Part shown: piece after piece, positions 26,527-35,159 of the stretch
How positions within the stretch are numbered: position 1 is the stretch's first letter
Layout: the number at the start of each line of letters is the position of its first letter
Source: Christiangramia echinicola DSM 19838
Lineage (GTDB): Bacteria > Bacteroidota > Bacteroidia > Flavobacteriales > Flavobacteriaceae
Length of the DNA: 64,000 nucleotides
Direction of reading: 5' to 3'
Assembly (NCBI RefSeq): GCF_000423065.1
Contig: NZ_AUHG01000018.1
Span: 1-64,000, forward strand
Position numbers and translations under genes: made by a program
Notes under the pieces: model-generated
Databases searched by the model: none
What the model was told of the DNA's origin: nothing
What the model saw: only the letters and a program-made list of their open reading frames with translations

Positions 26527-27302
26527 TGCAGGATGCGGTACTTAAATATGATGGAAGTTTTAAAGGTTTTCTAACCTGCATATTCGATGCCTATGAGCAA
26601 AAATTGAATATTGTTGAAATAGTCCCGGCAGGGGAAGATCAAGGTCAGTTATTTAGTGATACGCATCAAATAATTTCAGACGAACTCAAAGCCCTAAGGG
26701 TTCTAAAAGGTTTAAAAGCGAAGGTTTCATCAACTGGAATGACCAGAATAAAATGGGCTTTTTTAAGTGAAGCTCCGGGAATAGAGATGAAATTATATGA
26801 AATGATCAGGTATATTTTTTCTAATAAGCAGAAAGTAGATACAGATTATTCTCATTCCGCGGTTCTATATATATCTAATATTGCCAAGCAGGTAGGAAGA
26901 GAAAAGCATCGAATGGAAGCATTTGTAAGATTCAGGCTTACCAAGGATGATATCTATTTTGCTATTATTGAACCGGACTTTAATGTATTACCTATTATCA
27001 TCAAACATTTCAAAAGTAGGTATGCAGATCAAAAATGGTTGATATATGATATCAAAAGAAGGATCGGTGCCTATTACGACCTTACCAAAACCGAATATGT
27101 CTCAATGGAATTACCTGAAGATATAGGTATTTCAGGCGGAAATCTAGAATATTTTGACCCCGGTGAAATCTATTTTCAGAAATTATGGAAAGAATATTTT
27201 GACTCCACAAACATCAAAAGCCGAGTAAACATGCGCCTTCACGTACAGCATGTACCTAAGAGATACTGGAAATATTTAAGTGAAAAGAGTCCTTTTGCAT
27301 AA
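26526..27302 (+). CDS. DUF4130 family DNA-metabolism protein, partner of the radical SAM enzyme
   Basis: 258 residues, matching TIGR03915/DUF4130 by opening (LKYDGSFKGFLTCIFDAYE), middle (VGREKHRMEAFVRFRLT) and the end (VPKRYWKYLSEKSPF). The longer homologues carry a C-terminal uracil-DNA glycosylase domain, which is absent here. It overlaps the radical SAM gene by one base. The two are expected to act together on damaged or modified DNA, by family association only. No catalytic residues can be named. Confidence 0.85.
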   Translation: MQDAVLKYDGSFKGFLTCIFDAYEQKLNIVEIVPAGEDQGQLFSDTHQIISDELKALRVLKGLKAKVSSTGMTRIKWAFLSEAPGIEMKLYEMIRYIFSNKQKVDTDYSHSAVLYISNIAKQVGREKHRMEAFVRFRLTKDDIYFAIIEPDFNVLPIIIKHFKSRYADQKWLIYDIKRRIGAYYDLTKTEYVSMELPEDIGISGGNLEYFDPGEIYFQKLWKEYFDSTNIKSRVNMRLHVQHVPKRYWKYLSEKSPFA

Positions 27303-27350
27303 TTAAAATTTGTTTAACTTTGTCTCTTCAACTAATTAAACATTTTAACA

Positions 27351-27605
27351 ATGAAAAAATTATTTTTACTATTTGCTGTTGCAACAATGTCTCTTTCTAT
27401 CTACTCTTGTAGAGAAACTACTGAAGAAAAATCTGAAGACGCTGTAGAATCTATGGGTGAGGATATGGAAAATGCTGCTGATGAAGCAGGAAATGAGCTA
27501 GAAGAAGCTGGACAGGATGTAGAAAATGCTGCTGAAAATGCAGAAAACGAAATGGAAGAAGAAGTAGAAGGAACTGATGATATGAACGCAGACGACGATA
27601 TGTAA
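27351..27605 (+). CDS. Small acidic lipoprotein, copy 1
   Basis: 84 residues. The lipoprotein signal ends in LSIYSC and is followed by a Glu/Asp/Ala-rich tail with heptad-like spacing (DEAGNELEEAGQDVENAAENA), probably a long amphipathic helix anchored at the membrane. There is no known domain. Such proteins are common in Flavobacteriaceae and are loosely reminiscent of YtxH or entericidin-type stress proteins, though function is unknown. It has its own terminator and is followed by a paralogue with the same CRETT sequence after the lipobox. Confidence 0.75.
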   Translation: MKKLFLLFAVATMSLSIYSCRETTEEKSEDAVESMGEDMENAADEAGNELEEAGQDVENAAENAENEMEEEVEGTDDMNADDDM

Positions 27606-27630
27606 TCATATCTTCTTTCTAAATAAAATT

Positions 27631-27657
27631 AAAGCCATTCATTGAATGGCTTTTTTT
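27631..27657 (+). terminator. Rho-independent terminator after lipoprotein copy 1
   Basis: AAAGCCATTC, a 3-base loop and GAATGGCTTT form a 10-bp stem followed by a T run. Confidence 0.88.
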
Positions 27658-27680
27658 AATTAACCCTAAATTTTATTACA

Positions 27681-27926
27681 ATGAAAAAGACAGTGATTTT
27701 ATTATTTGCCGCGATTTTCAGTCTTTCCATTTATTCCTGTCGTGAAACAACTCAGGAAAAAACAGAAGAGGCTGCTGAGGCTATAGGTGAAGACATCGAA
27801 GCCGGAGCAAAAGAAGCTGGTGAAAAGATTAAAAAGGGAGCCGAAAAAGTGGAACAGGAAATTGATGAGGAAATTCACGATACAGATGACGTGAACGGCG
27901 AAGAAGCGACAGATGATGCAGCTTAA
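27681..27926 (+). CDS. Small acidic lipoprotein, copy 2
   Basis: 81 residues, paralogous to the gene 75 bp upstream. Both share the lipobox LSIYSC, the mature start CRETT and the EDxE-rich helix. This copy has more lysine (GAKEAGEKIKKGAEKVEQE), so it is less acidic. It is bounded on both sides by terminators, so it must have its own promoter in the 70-bp gap or depend on read-through. The function is unknown. Confidence 0.75.
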   Translation: MKKTVILLFAAIFSLSIYSCRETTQEKTEEAAEAIGEDIEAGAKEAGEKIKKGAEKVEQEIDEEIHDTDDVNGEEATDDAA

Positions 27927-27947
27927 ATAGAAATCACCTTATTTGTG

Positions 27948-27975
27948 AAGCGAAGTTATCACTTCGCTTTTTTTA
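27948..27975 (+). terminator. Terminator between convergent genes
   Basis: AAGCGAAGT, loop TATC and ACTTCGCTT form a 9-bp stem followed by eight T on the plus strand. The T run overlaps the stop region of the convergent polyprenyl synthase gene. Confidence 0.85.
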
Positions 27976-28950
27976 TTTCTTACGCTCAATTACATAATTC
28001 ACCATCAATTCCAGACTGTCTCTATATTCAGATTTTGGGTAATCCTCGAGAATTAGCAAGGCTTCTTTTTGAAATTCCTTCATTCTCTTTACCGCATAGT
28101 CCAGGCCACCGTTATCTCTAACAAAATTTATTACTTCTCTTACTCTGCCGCGATCCTTATTATGGTTCTTTACAGAATTTATAAGCCAGTCCTTTTCCTT
28201 CTTAGAAACATTATTTAACGTATAGATCAACGGAAGAGTCATCTTCTGCTCCTTGATATCTATCCCGGTAGGCTTTCCTATCTTTTCGGTTCCATAATCA
28301 AATAGATCATCTTTAATTTGAAAGGCCATCCCAATAAGCTCACCAAATCTTCTCATCCTGGCGATTTCATTGCTTTCAGGTTTTACTGAAGCTGCGCCAA
28401 GACTACAACAGGCCGCAATTAGGGTTGCTGTTTTCTGACGGATAATATCATAATAAACCGTCTCGGTTATATCCAGCCTTCTCGCTTTTTCTATCTGAAG
28501 CAATTCCCCCTCACTCATTTCCTTTACCGCTACCGAAATAATTTTCAGCAGGTCAAAATCATTATTATCTATAGACAACAAAAGGCCTTTTGACAAGAGG
28601 TAATCCCCAACGAGTACGGCAATTTTATTTTTCCATAATGCATTAATGCTGAAAAAACCTCTTCTACGATTTGAGTCATCTACCACGTCATCGTGCACCA
28701 GAGTAGCGGTATGAATAAGCTCAATCACCGAAGCTCCGCGATAAGTTCTTTCATTCACACTCCCGTCTGAAACCATCTTGGCTACCAGGAATACGAACAT
28801 GGGACGCATTTGCTTCCCTTTTCTATTAACTATGTAGTGGGTAATTCTATTTAGAAGCGCAACTTTGGAGGACATGGATTCGAAGAACTTTTTTTCGAAA
28901 AGTTCCATTTCTTTCTCCACGGGAAGTTTTATTTGGGAAATAACCTTCAT
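27973..28950 (-). CDS. ispB: Polyprenyl synthetase (long-chain prenyl diphosphate synthase)
   Basis: 325 residues, the normal length for trans-prenyltransferases. The first Asp-rich motif is DDVVDDSNRRRG and the second is KDDLFDYG, both binding the Mg-diphosphate groups. GKQMRP and the QKT motif (RQKTATLIAACC) are also present. It elongates farnesyl diphosphate with isopentenyl diphosphate and probably makes the side chain of menaquinone. Chain length (hexa- to octaprenyl) cannot be judged. rlmN lies 58 bp upstream on the same strand. Confidence 0.9.
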   Translation of the reverse strand: MKVISQIKLPVEKEMELFEKKFFESMSSKVALLNRITHYIVNRKGKQMRPMFVFLVAKMVSDGSVNERTYRGASVIELIHTATLVHDDVVDDSNRRRGFFSINALWKNKIAVLVGDYLLSKGLLLSIDNNDFDLLKIISVAVKEMSEGELLQIEKARRLDITETVYYDIIRQKTATLIAACCSLGAASVKPESNEIARMRRFGELIGMAFQIKDDLFDYGTEKIGKPTGIDIKEQKMTLPLIYTLNNVSKKEKDWLINSVKNHNKDRGRVREVINFVRDNGGLDYAVKRMKEFQKEALLILEDYPKSEYRDSLELMVNYVIERKK

Positions 28951-29008
28951 AAAGGCCGTAAATATACATATTTAAACCGAAGGAATACCCGATATATTTA
29001 TAGGGAAA

Positions 29009-30052
29009 TTATGCAGATTTATTCGCTAGCTGTCCGCAAGCAGCATCTATATCCTTACCTCTGGATCGCCTTACGGTCACGGTGATTCCATTACGCTCTA
29101 ACATATCCTGATACATATTAGTTGCCTCTGAAGCTGCCTGTTGAAAATTCCCGTCATCAATAGGATTGTATTCAATAAGATTAACTTTACAGGGCACATA
29201 TTTACAGAATCTTACAAGTGCCTGAGCATCCTCACGGGTATCATTAATATTTTTCCAGACGATATATTCGTAAGTGATCCTGCTTTTAGTTTTAGAATAC
29301 CAGTATTCCAGGGCATCTTTAAGATCTTCAAGAGGAAAAGTTTCATTAAAAGGCATGATCTTAGTCCTTACCTCATTTCGGGCAGAATGCAATGATACCG
29401 CTAATTTGATCTTAGCTTCATCATCTGCCAGCTTTTTGATCATCTTTGGAACCCCAGAAGTTGAGATGGTAATTCGCTTAGGCGACATCCCCAGACCTTC
29501 GGGAGAAGTGATCTTCTCTACCGCTTTCATTACATTATTATAATTCATCAACGGCTCTCCCATTCCCATGAAAACAATATTTGAAAGAGGTCTATCAAAA
29601 TAAAGTCGGCTCTCGTTATCTATAGCAACCACCTGATCATAGATCTCATCAGGATTAAGATTACGCATCCTCTTTAGTTTTGCTGTTGCACAGAACTGGC
29701 AATCCAAACTACAACCAACTTGCGAGGAAACACAAGCAGTAGTTCTGGTCTTTGTTGGGATCAATACAGACTCAACCGTTAGGGCATCATGAAGTTTAAC
29801 AGCATTTTTAATGGTCCCGTCACTACTACGCTGCATTCTGTCAACACGAATGTGATTGATCACAAAATTATCCTTCAGCATTTGCCTCGTTTCCTTCGAA
29901 ATATTCGTCATATCATCAAAAGAATGAGCAGCTTTACTCCACAACCATTCATACACCTGAGAACCACGGAATGATTTATCTCCTTCAGAAACAAAGAATT
30001 TCTGTAGTTGCTCTTTAGTTAATGCCCGTATATCTTTCTTCTTGTCTTTCAC
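29009..30052 (-). CDS. rlmN: 23S rRNA (adenine2503-C2)-methyltransferase RlmN
   Basis: 347 residues. The radical SAM motif is C-x3-C-x2-C in CSLDCQFC, and the C-terminal methyl-carrier Cys is in DIDAACGQLA. SNIVFMGMGEPLMNY and ISTSGVP are typical. It methylates A2503 of 23S rRNA and A37 of some tRNAs. The start codon is GTG at 30052 (VKDKKKDIRAL); no good ATG lies nearby. It probably shares a transcript with the prenyl synthase downstream. Confidence 0.95.
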   Translation of the reverse strand: MKDKKKDIRALTKEQLQKFFVSEGDKSFRGSQVYEWLWSKAAHSFDDMTNISKETRQMLKDNFVINHIRVDRMQRSSDGTIKNAVKLHDALTVESVLIPTKTRTTACVSSQVGCSLDCQFCATAKLKRMRNLNPDEIYDQVVAIDNESRLYFDRPLSNIVFMGMGEPLMNYNNVMKAVEKITSPEGLGMSPKRITISTSGVPKMIKKLADDEAKIKLAVSLHSARNEVRTKIMPFNETFPLEDLKDALEYWYSKTKSRITYEYIVWKNINDTREDAQALVRFCKYVPCKVNLIEYNPIDDGNFQQAASEATNMYQDMLERNGITVTVRRSRGKDIDAACGQLANKSA

Positions 30053-30113
30053 GCTGCTAAATTACGAAGTTAAAACTGAATGCATCAGTCTTTTAAAAAT
30101 CAATAGCTTACAA

Positions 30114-30149
30114 AAAAGGCCATAAACCGAAAATCAGCTTATGGCCTTT
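30114..30149 (-). terminator. Terminator after queA
   Basis: AAAGGCCATAA and TTATGGCCTTT form an 11-bp stem with a 13-base loop, followed by T on the minus strand. It separates queA from rlmN. Confidence 0.85.
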
Positions 30150-30167
30150 AAATATTATAATGGTTGA

Positions 30168-31217
30168 TTAAATAATCAACATTGCATCTCCATAAGTATA
30201 GAATCTGTATTTCTCTTTTACAGCTTCCTCATATGCTTTTTTCATAAAGTCATGACCTGCAAATGCAGACACCATCATAAGCAAAGTAGACTTTGGCGTA
30301 TGGAAATTGGTGATCATACAGTTAGCGATATTGAAATCGTAAGGAGGAAAGATAAACTTGTTAGTCCACCCACCGAATTCGTTCAAGGTTTGGTCTGACG
30401 ATACAGCGCTCTCTAAAACTCTCATTACCGTAGTACCAACAGCACAAACTCTTCTTCTTTCAAGCTTTGCTTTATTAATAACATCTGTAGCGTCCTTCTG
30501 GATAAAGGCTTCTTCACTATCCATTTTATGTTTGCTAAGGTCTTCTACCTCCACCGGGCTAAAAGTTCCTAAACCAACATGAAGAGTAACTTCAGCAAAA
30601 TCCACACCTTTGATCTCTAACCTCTTAAGCAGATGCTTAGAGAAGTGCAATCCAGCTGTTGGGGCTGCAACTGCTCCTTCATTCTTTGCGTATATTGTCT
30701 GGTATCTCTCTTCGTCTTCCGGCTCTACATCTCTTTTGATATACTTTGGAAGTGGAGTTTGTCCCAGTTCTTTCAATTTAATTCTGAAATCTGTATAAGA
30801 TCCATCATAAAGGAATCTCAAGGTTCTACCTCTGGAAGTAGTATTATCTATAACCTCAGCAACAAGACTTTCGTCTTCACCGAAATAAAGTTTATTTCCA
30901 ATTCTAATTTTTCTGGCAGGATCTACAAGAACATCCCATAATTTAGTTTCAGGATTTAATTCTCTTAACAAGAAAACTTCAATTCTAGCCCCGGTCTTTT
31001 CCTTGTTACCATAAAGTCTGGCTGGAAAAACCTTGGTATTATTAAGAACCATCACATCTTCCGGCTCAAAATAATCGATTAAGTCTTTGAATTTTTTATG
31101 TTCAATCGTCTGCTCCTTGCGGTTAAGCACCATTAGCCTTGCTTCATCCCTATTTTCAGATGGATACTCAGCCAAAAGTTCATTAGGCAGTTCAAAATTG
31201 AAATTTGAAAGTTTCAT
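30168..31217 (-). CDS. queA: S-adenosylmethionine:tRNA ribosyltransferase-isomerase
   Basis: About 349 residues from the ATG at 31217 ([11 protein letters not shown], the usual family start). An in-frame ATG two codons upstream at 31223 is also possible. Family blocks are [31 protein letters not shown] and [19 protein letters not shown]. It moves the ribosyl group of SAM to preQ1 in tRNA, making epoxyqueuosine at wobble position 34. It is monocistronic, with a clear promoter and terminator. Confidence 0.95.
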   Translation of the reverse strand: MKLSNFNFELPNELLAEYPSENRDEARLMVLNRKEQTIEHKKFKDLIDYFEPEDVMVLNNTKVFPARLYGNKEKTGARIEVFLLRELNPETKLWDVLVDPARKIRIGNKLYFGEDESLVAEVIDNTTSRGRTLRFLYDGSYTDFRIKLKELGQTPLPKYIKRDVEPEDEERYQTIYAKNEGAVAAPTAGLHFSKHLLKRLEIKGVDFAEVTLHVGLGTFSPVEVEDLSKHKMDSEEAFIQKDATDVINKAKLERRRVCAVGTTVMRVLESAVSSDQTLNEFGGWTNKFIFPPYDFNIANCMITNFHTPKSTLLMMVSAFAGHDFMKKAYEEAVKEKYRFYTYGDAMLII

Positions 31218-31243
31218 TCCCATAGTTCCTGTTTTAAAGGCTG

Positions 31244-31275
31244 CAAATATACAATCTCAACATAGGGGTTGTCAA
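31244..31275 (-). promoter_or_regulatory. Promoter of queA
   Basis: The minus strand has TTG at 31275-31273 and TATATTTG at 31251-31244, 21 bases apart. This is an exact match to the Bacteroidota -33/-7 pattern, about 27 bases before the start codon. Confidence 0.7.
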
Positions 31276-31298
31276 GTAAATAAGTGTTTATTTAAAAA

Positions 31299-32525
31299 TT
31301 AAATAATTTCCTGTGTTTCAAAGCCGAGTTCTTTGAGATCTTTCCAAAAATCCGGGTAAGATTTTGAAACTACTCCGGCGTCTTTAATTGAAAACGAAGT
31401 TTTTAATGCAAGTGGTGCAAATGCCATCGCCATGCGGTGATCATTATAGGTTTCTATCAATATATCTTTAGCCAGGGTTTTAGTTGGCAGAAGATGTAGA
31501 CAATCATCGGTGATATGAACCCTGGCTCCGAATTTCTCCATTTCATTCTTTAATGCCAATAGCCTATCTGTCTCTTTGATCTTCAACGTATGTAAACCTT
31601 CCAGAACACATTCCATCCCCAGAGCCAGACAGGTTACAGCGATCGTTTGCGCAATATCAGGAGAGTTCCTAAGATCTTCATTGATTCTTATTGAACGTTT
31701 CATTTTCTCATTCTTAAGCAGAATAGAGTTCTTTGAATATTCAGTCTGGACCCCAAAATGCTGGTAGATCTCTGCCAGGCATGAATCACCCTGCCTGCTG
31801 TCTTTTCTGTAATTGGAAAGTTTGATTTCTGCAGATTCTGAAATAGCGGCAATACTATAAAAATAAGAAGCAGAACTCCAATCTGATTCTACTGCTATAC
31901 TCGCAGGTTCAAGTTTGTTAACAGGAGCAATATAGACGCGATCGTCCTTAAAGTTTCCTTCTATACCCGCTTGTTTAAGGATCTCCAGGGTCATTAAAAT
32001 ATAAGGAGTGGAAGTCACCTGACCTTCCAGGATAATTTCCAGACCATTAGGTAATGAGCTGCCAATAAGCATCAAAGCCGAAATGTACTGACTACTGATA
32101 TTTGCCTTTAATTTTACAGAATTTGCATGAAGCCTTTTACCTTTAATGATCAAGGGCGGAAATCCAACCTCATTTTTATACTCAATATCGGCACCCATTC
32201 TCTGCAACGCATCCACAAGTAACCTGATAGGTCTCTGCTTCATTCTTTTACTACCGGTGATCTCAACTTCACAACCTTCCTTGCAAGCGAAATAGGCCGT
32301 AAGAAAACGCATGGCTGTACCAGCATGATGAATATCTATAAGACCATCACCTTTTTCCAGAGCCTTTTTAAGGACCACTGTATCATCACTATTGGAGAGG
32401 TTTTCAATTTCAATTTCGGGATATAAAGCCTGAAGTATTAATAGCCTGTTAGACTCACTCTTTGAACCGGTGATCTGTAGATCGGCTTTAATTTCAGCCT
32501 GATTTTTATGTAGGGATAAATTCAT
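31299..32525 (-). CDS. aroA: 3-phosphoshikimate 1-carboxyvinyltransferase (EPSP synthase)
   Basis: 408 residues from the ATG at 32525 (MNLSLHKNQAEIKADL). A longer frame starts at 32549, but its first eight residues are not family-like. Substrate-binding blocks are TGSKSESNRLLIL, HHAGTAMRF, SSQYISALM, ETDRL and TYNDHRMAMAFAPLAL. It adds enolpyruvate to shikimate-3-phosphate, the sixth step of the shikimate pathway. The other aromatic genes of the window are about 6 kb upstream in a different transcript. It is somewhat shorter than E. coli AroA (427) and typical of Bacteroidota. Confidence 0.93.
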   Translation of the reverse strand: MNLSLHKNQAEIKADLQITGSKSESNRLLILQALYPEIEIENLSNSDDTVVLKKALEKGDGLIDIHHAGTAMRFLTAYFACKEGCEVEITGSKRMKQRPIRLLVDALQRMGADIEYKNEVGFPPLIIKGKRLHANSVKLKANISSQYISALMLIGSSLPNGLEIILEGQVTSTPYILMTLEILKQAGIEGNFKDDRVYIAPVNKLEPASIAVESDWSSASYFYSIAAISESAEIKLSNYRKDSRQGDSCLAEIYQHFGVQTEYSKNSILLKNEKMKRSIRINEDLRNSPDIAQTIAVTCLALGMECVLEGLHTLKIKETDRLLALKNEMEKFGARVHITDDCLHLLPTKTLAKDILIETYNDHRMAMAFAPLALKTSFSIKDAGVVSKSYPDFWKDLKELGFETQEII

Positions 32526-32554
32526 TTTACGAAATAAAGGAATGAACAACTAAA

Positions 32555-32809
32555 TTAATCTTTCTTTTGCTTCCCCCGAAATTGACCGAAGGCTAAAATA
32601 AATCCGTATAAAAATGCAGCCAGTAATTGCCCGATTATAAATCTCACTAATTTTCCATCTGCTGTTCTTTCTTTGAAAAAAGTAACAAAGGCGAATTCTC
32701 CATATTCAAATAACATGGTGATCACATTATATAAAACCAGGAATGAAAGGCCTAACCAGAATACAGATTTCCAGAAGGATCTTTGCGACACTATAGATTT
32801 AAACTGCAT
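32555..32809 (-). CDS. Small two-helix membrane protein, function unknown
   Basis: 84 residues with two hydrophobic segments (about 17-37, WLGLSFLVLYNVITMLF, and about 57-75, IIGQLLAAFLYGFILAF) and a basic C-terminal tail (RGKQKKD). No family function is recognised. It shares one base with the MazG-like gene upstream and is 29 bp from aroA, so it is part of that operon. Confidence 0.75.
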   Translation of the reverse strand: MQFKSIVSQRSFWKSVFWLGLSFLVLYNVITMLFEYGEFAFVTFFKERTADGKLVRFIIGQLLAAFLYGFILAFGQFRGKQKKD

Positions 32810-33135
32810 TATTTAAGCTTTTCGTTATTCTTATGCCTATCCTTATCTCGTTTGGTCTTGATATCTAATTTACGATCAAAAGCTTCCTGAAGGTCAACAC
32901 CCGTTTGATTCGCCAGGCATAATACCACGAACATAACATCTGCAAGTTCTTCACCCAGATCCTTATCCTTATCACTTTCTTTTTCGCTTTGCTCACCATA
33001 CCTGCGAGCAATTATCCGGGCTACTTCTCCAACCTCTTCGGTTAGTTGTGCCATATTGGTTAGTTCATTAAAGTAACGAACACCGTGTTCTTTTATCCAG
33101 TTATCTACCGCTTTCTGTGAGTTCGCTATTTCCAT
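32809..33135 (-). CDS. MazG-like nucleotide pyrophosphohydrolase
   Basis: 108 residues, matching the all-alpha NTP pyrophosphatase superfamily. The metal-binding blocks are QLTEEVGEVARI (E-x2-E) and GEELADVMFVVLCLAN (E-x2-D). Members hydrolyse non-canonical or excess nucleoside triphosphates to monophosphates. The C-terminus is very basic (KTKRDKDRHKNNEKLK). Its 5' end overlaps the 3' end of the DUF3857 gene by 35 bp, which implies translational coupling. Confidence 0.85.
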   Translation of the reverse strand: MEIANSQKAVDNWIKEHGVRYFNELTNMAQLTEEVGEVARIIARRYGEQSEKESDKDKDLGEELADVMFVVLCLANQTGVDLQEAFDRKLDIKTKRDKDRHKNNEKLK

Positions 33136-35155
33136 CTTCGATTGTTTTTTCCAAAACTATAGCTTCGCCATGTTTTTTAATAATATTCCTGTAAAACTTT
33201 TTTAAGAAATTATATTCCTGAGGTAGAAATGCAGTTTTCTTAATCATTATAAGGGAAGATAGGCGTATAATATTTCCAGATGCATTCAGAATAAATTTAA
33301 ACTCTCCATCATCTTCTCCAAGCTTTACTACTGAACTCTCTGGAAGCGAGACAACTTTATAACCTTCAGGTAGCATTATATTTATCAAATATTTCTTTAC
33401 TTCAGGATAATCATAGAATACAGGGTAGCTTCTGGTTTCATCCTTAAACGGATTCTCCTGAATTGCTTCAAACAACAAGGGTTTCAGGTATATTTTATCT
33501 CCTATGACATCTGTTGCAGCAGGGAGTTTAAATTCAAATTTCTCAATTATTTCTGCTCCTAAGTTTTCTTTATTTTCAACTTTATACTCACTAATTTCGA
33601 TATCTGGAACAAATTCCAGTCTTTCTTCAACATTATTATTCTGCTCCGGCTTGGAATGTTCCTCTCTAAACTCTTTTGCAAAAAGTCCGTTGTAATTTCT
33701 ATAATTCCTACCTATTGCTGTTGAACCTTCAAATTTGATGTTCATTCTTAAAGAATTTTCAGAAATATAATCGGGCATAAGATTTATCCATGAAGATTCT
33801 CCTCCTTCTTTAATCAATCTACCCTGCCAGTTACGAGCTCTTTTTGGAAGTTCGCCTATACCAGCATTTGGATCTGTAGCATCCATGAGAAATAAATTCC
33901 CGTCTATTCTAAGCCCTGCAACAACGTAATTGAAACCATCCCTGGTTGGAAAAAGAGGAATCCCATTGGATGGCGTACTCAATAATACAGGCTGAGCATC
34001 TAAATTGGCATATTTCAGCATAGATATCAACAATAGATTAATATCCCCTGTATTACCAGAACCTTCTTTAAAAGCCTTTTTTGTACCGTTATCCGGATAG
34101 AATCCAACATAATCGTTCCACTTTACTTTTTGCTTCACAAACGCAAAGATCTTTTCAGCTTTCATTCTAGGATCTGATAATCCAGAAAGTAACAGATCTA
34201 TTTCTTCATCATAAAATCCATCACGTTTTAATTCCTGGCCAACCCCAAGGTCATTATAAATAGATTTGGTTACGTCTTCCCAAGTTTGAGAGTAATTCTG
34301 AATGGTTGAATTTGGAAATTTGGTATACTGTAACTCCCAGTCTATAAAAGCTGCATAGGTATGTAGATTCTCCACATGGGATTCCTTCTTTAACGCTGGA
34401 ATATCATTTTCATTAATGGAATAAATATAATTAGTAAACTCAATTTTAGTGTTTTCCCTGGTTTGTTTCACTACGTGCATGCTCGAATTACGATTCATTG
34501 TAGAAAAAGTGTAACTATCCCTTTTAGTACTTTCTTCGAGTTTATATTGTAGGGGAGAACGCATATTTTGAAATTTACTGAAATAAAAATATTCGGGAAT
34601 TTTCACATCTACCTCTAGCCTATCAATTGGTATGTTATATTGCAATGGCAGTTTCCCTATAGATCCTATATAAGGAGATTTGATCTTGTAGGTGTACTCG
34701 ATCACACTACCTTCAGTAACAGCAGGCATGGTAAATTTGGTGACCGTCCAGTATTTTGATTTTTCCTCTTCAAAAACTTCATCGTTCTTTAACTTCTCTT
34801 CCTCAAGTTTCCCATCGATAAGATTATAGGTATATCCCTTTAAACTTGTTAAATCATCTTCATCAGATTTCCCGGTGTACTTTCTTATCTCTTTGGTAGC
34901 CCAATCAAAGCCCTCTTTGCTGTAAATTTTAATCCTTTCATGAACCTCTGTAATTAGGCGAAACCCATTATTTTTATCATAGTCATAATAAACCTTCTGA
35001 CTTCTGAAAAGTACCGCAGCGTTTGCATCTTTTTTTACGGGATGTTCCTTTTGCAGGACTTCCTCTTCTGATACTTTACCGAACTTATAGTTCTGACTGT
35101 TAAGTTGGAAAACAATAAAAAAAAGGATTGTTGTGGTCAGGTAGATTTGGCGCAT
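33101..35155 (-). CDS. DUF3857 / transglutaminase-like secreted protein lacking the catalytic Cys
   Basis: 684 residues with a signal peptide. A DUF3857 domain (about 60-230) is followed by a transglutaminase-like core and a C-terminal beta domain. At the place where its neighbour has GDCKGL, this protein reads SGNTGDINLLL, and the expected His is replaced in NYVVAGLRI, so the Cys-His pair is missing. It is therefore likely a non-catalytic relative. The function of DUF3857 proteins is not known. It lies 4 bp after the paralogue upstream and the two are co-transcribed. Confidence 0.82.
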   Translation of the reverse strand: MRQIYLTTTILFFIVFQLNSQNYKFGKVSEEEVLQKEHPVKKDANAAVLFRSQKVYYDYDKNNGFRLITEVHERIKIYSKEGFDWATKEIRKYTGKSDEDDLTSLKGYTYNLIDGKLEEEKLKNDEVFEEEKSKYWTVTKFTMPAVTEGSVIEYTYKIKSPYIGSIGKLPLQYNIPIDRLEVDVKIPEYFYFSKFQNMRSPLQYKLEESTKRDSYTFSTMNRNSSMHVVKQTRENTKIEFTNYIYSINENDIPALKKESHVENLHTYAAFIDWELQYTKFPNSTIQNYSQTWEDVTKSIYNDLGVGQELKRDGFYDEEIDLLLSGLSDPRMKAEKIFAFVKQKVKWNDYVGFYPDNGTKKAFKEGSGNTGDINLLLISMLKYANLDAQPVLLSTPSNGIPLFPTRDGFNYVVAGLRIDGNLFLMDATDPNAGIGELPKRARNWQGRLIKEGGESSWINLMPDYISENSLRMNIKFEGSTAIGRNYRNYNGLFAKEFREEHSKPEQNNNVEERLEFVPDIEISEYKVENKENLGAEIIEKFEFKLPAATDVIGDKIYLKPLLFEAIQENPFKDETRSYPVFYDYPEVKKYLINIMLPEGYKVVSLPESSVVKLGEDDGEFKFILNASGNIIRLSSLIMIKKTAFLPQEYNFLKKFYRNIIKKHGEAIVLEKTIEDGNSELTESGR

Positions 35156-35159
35156 TTTA

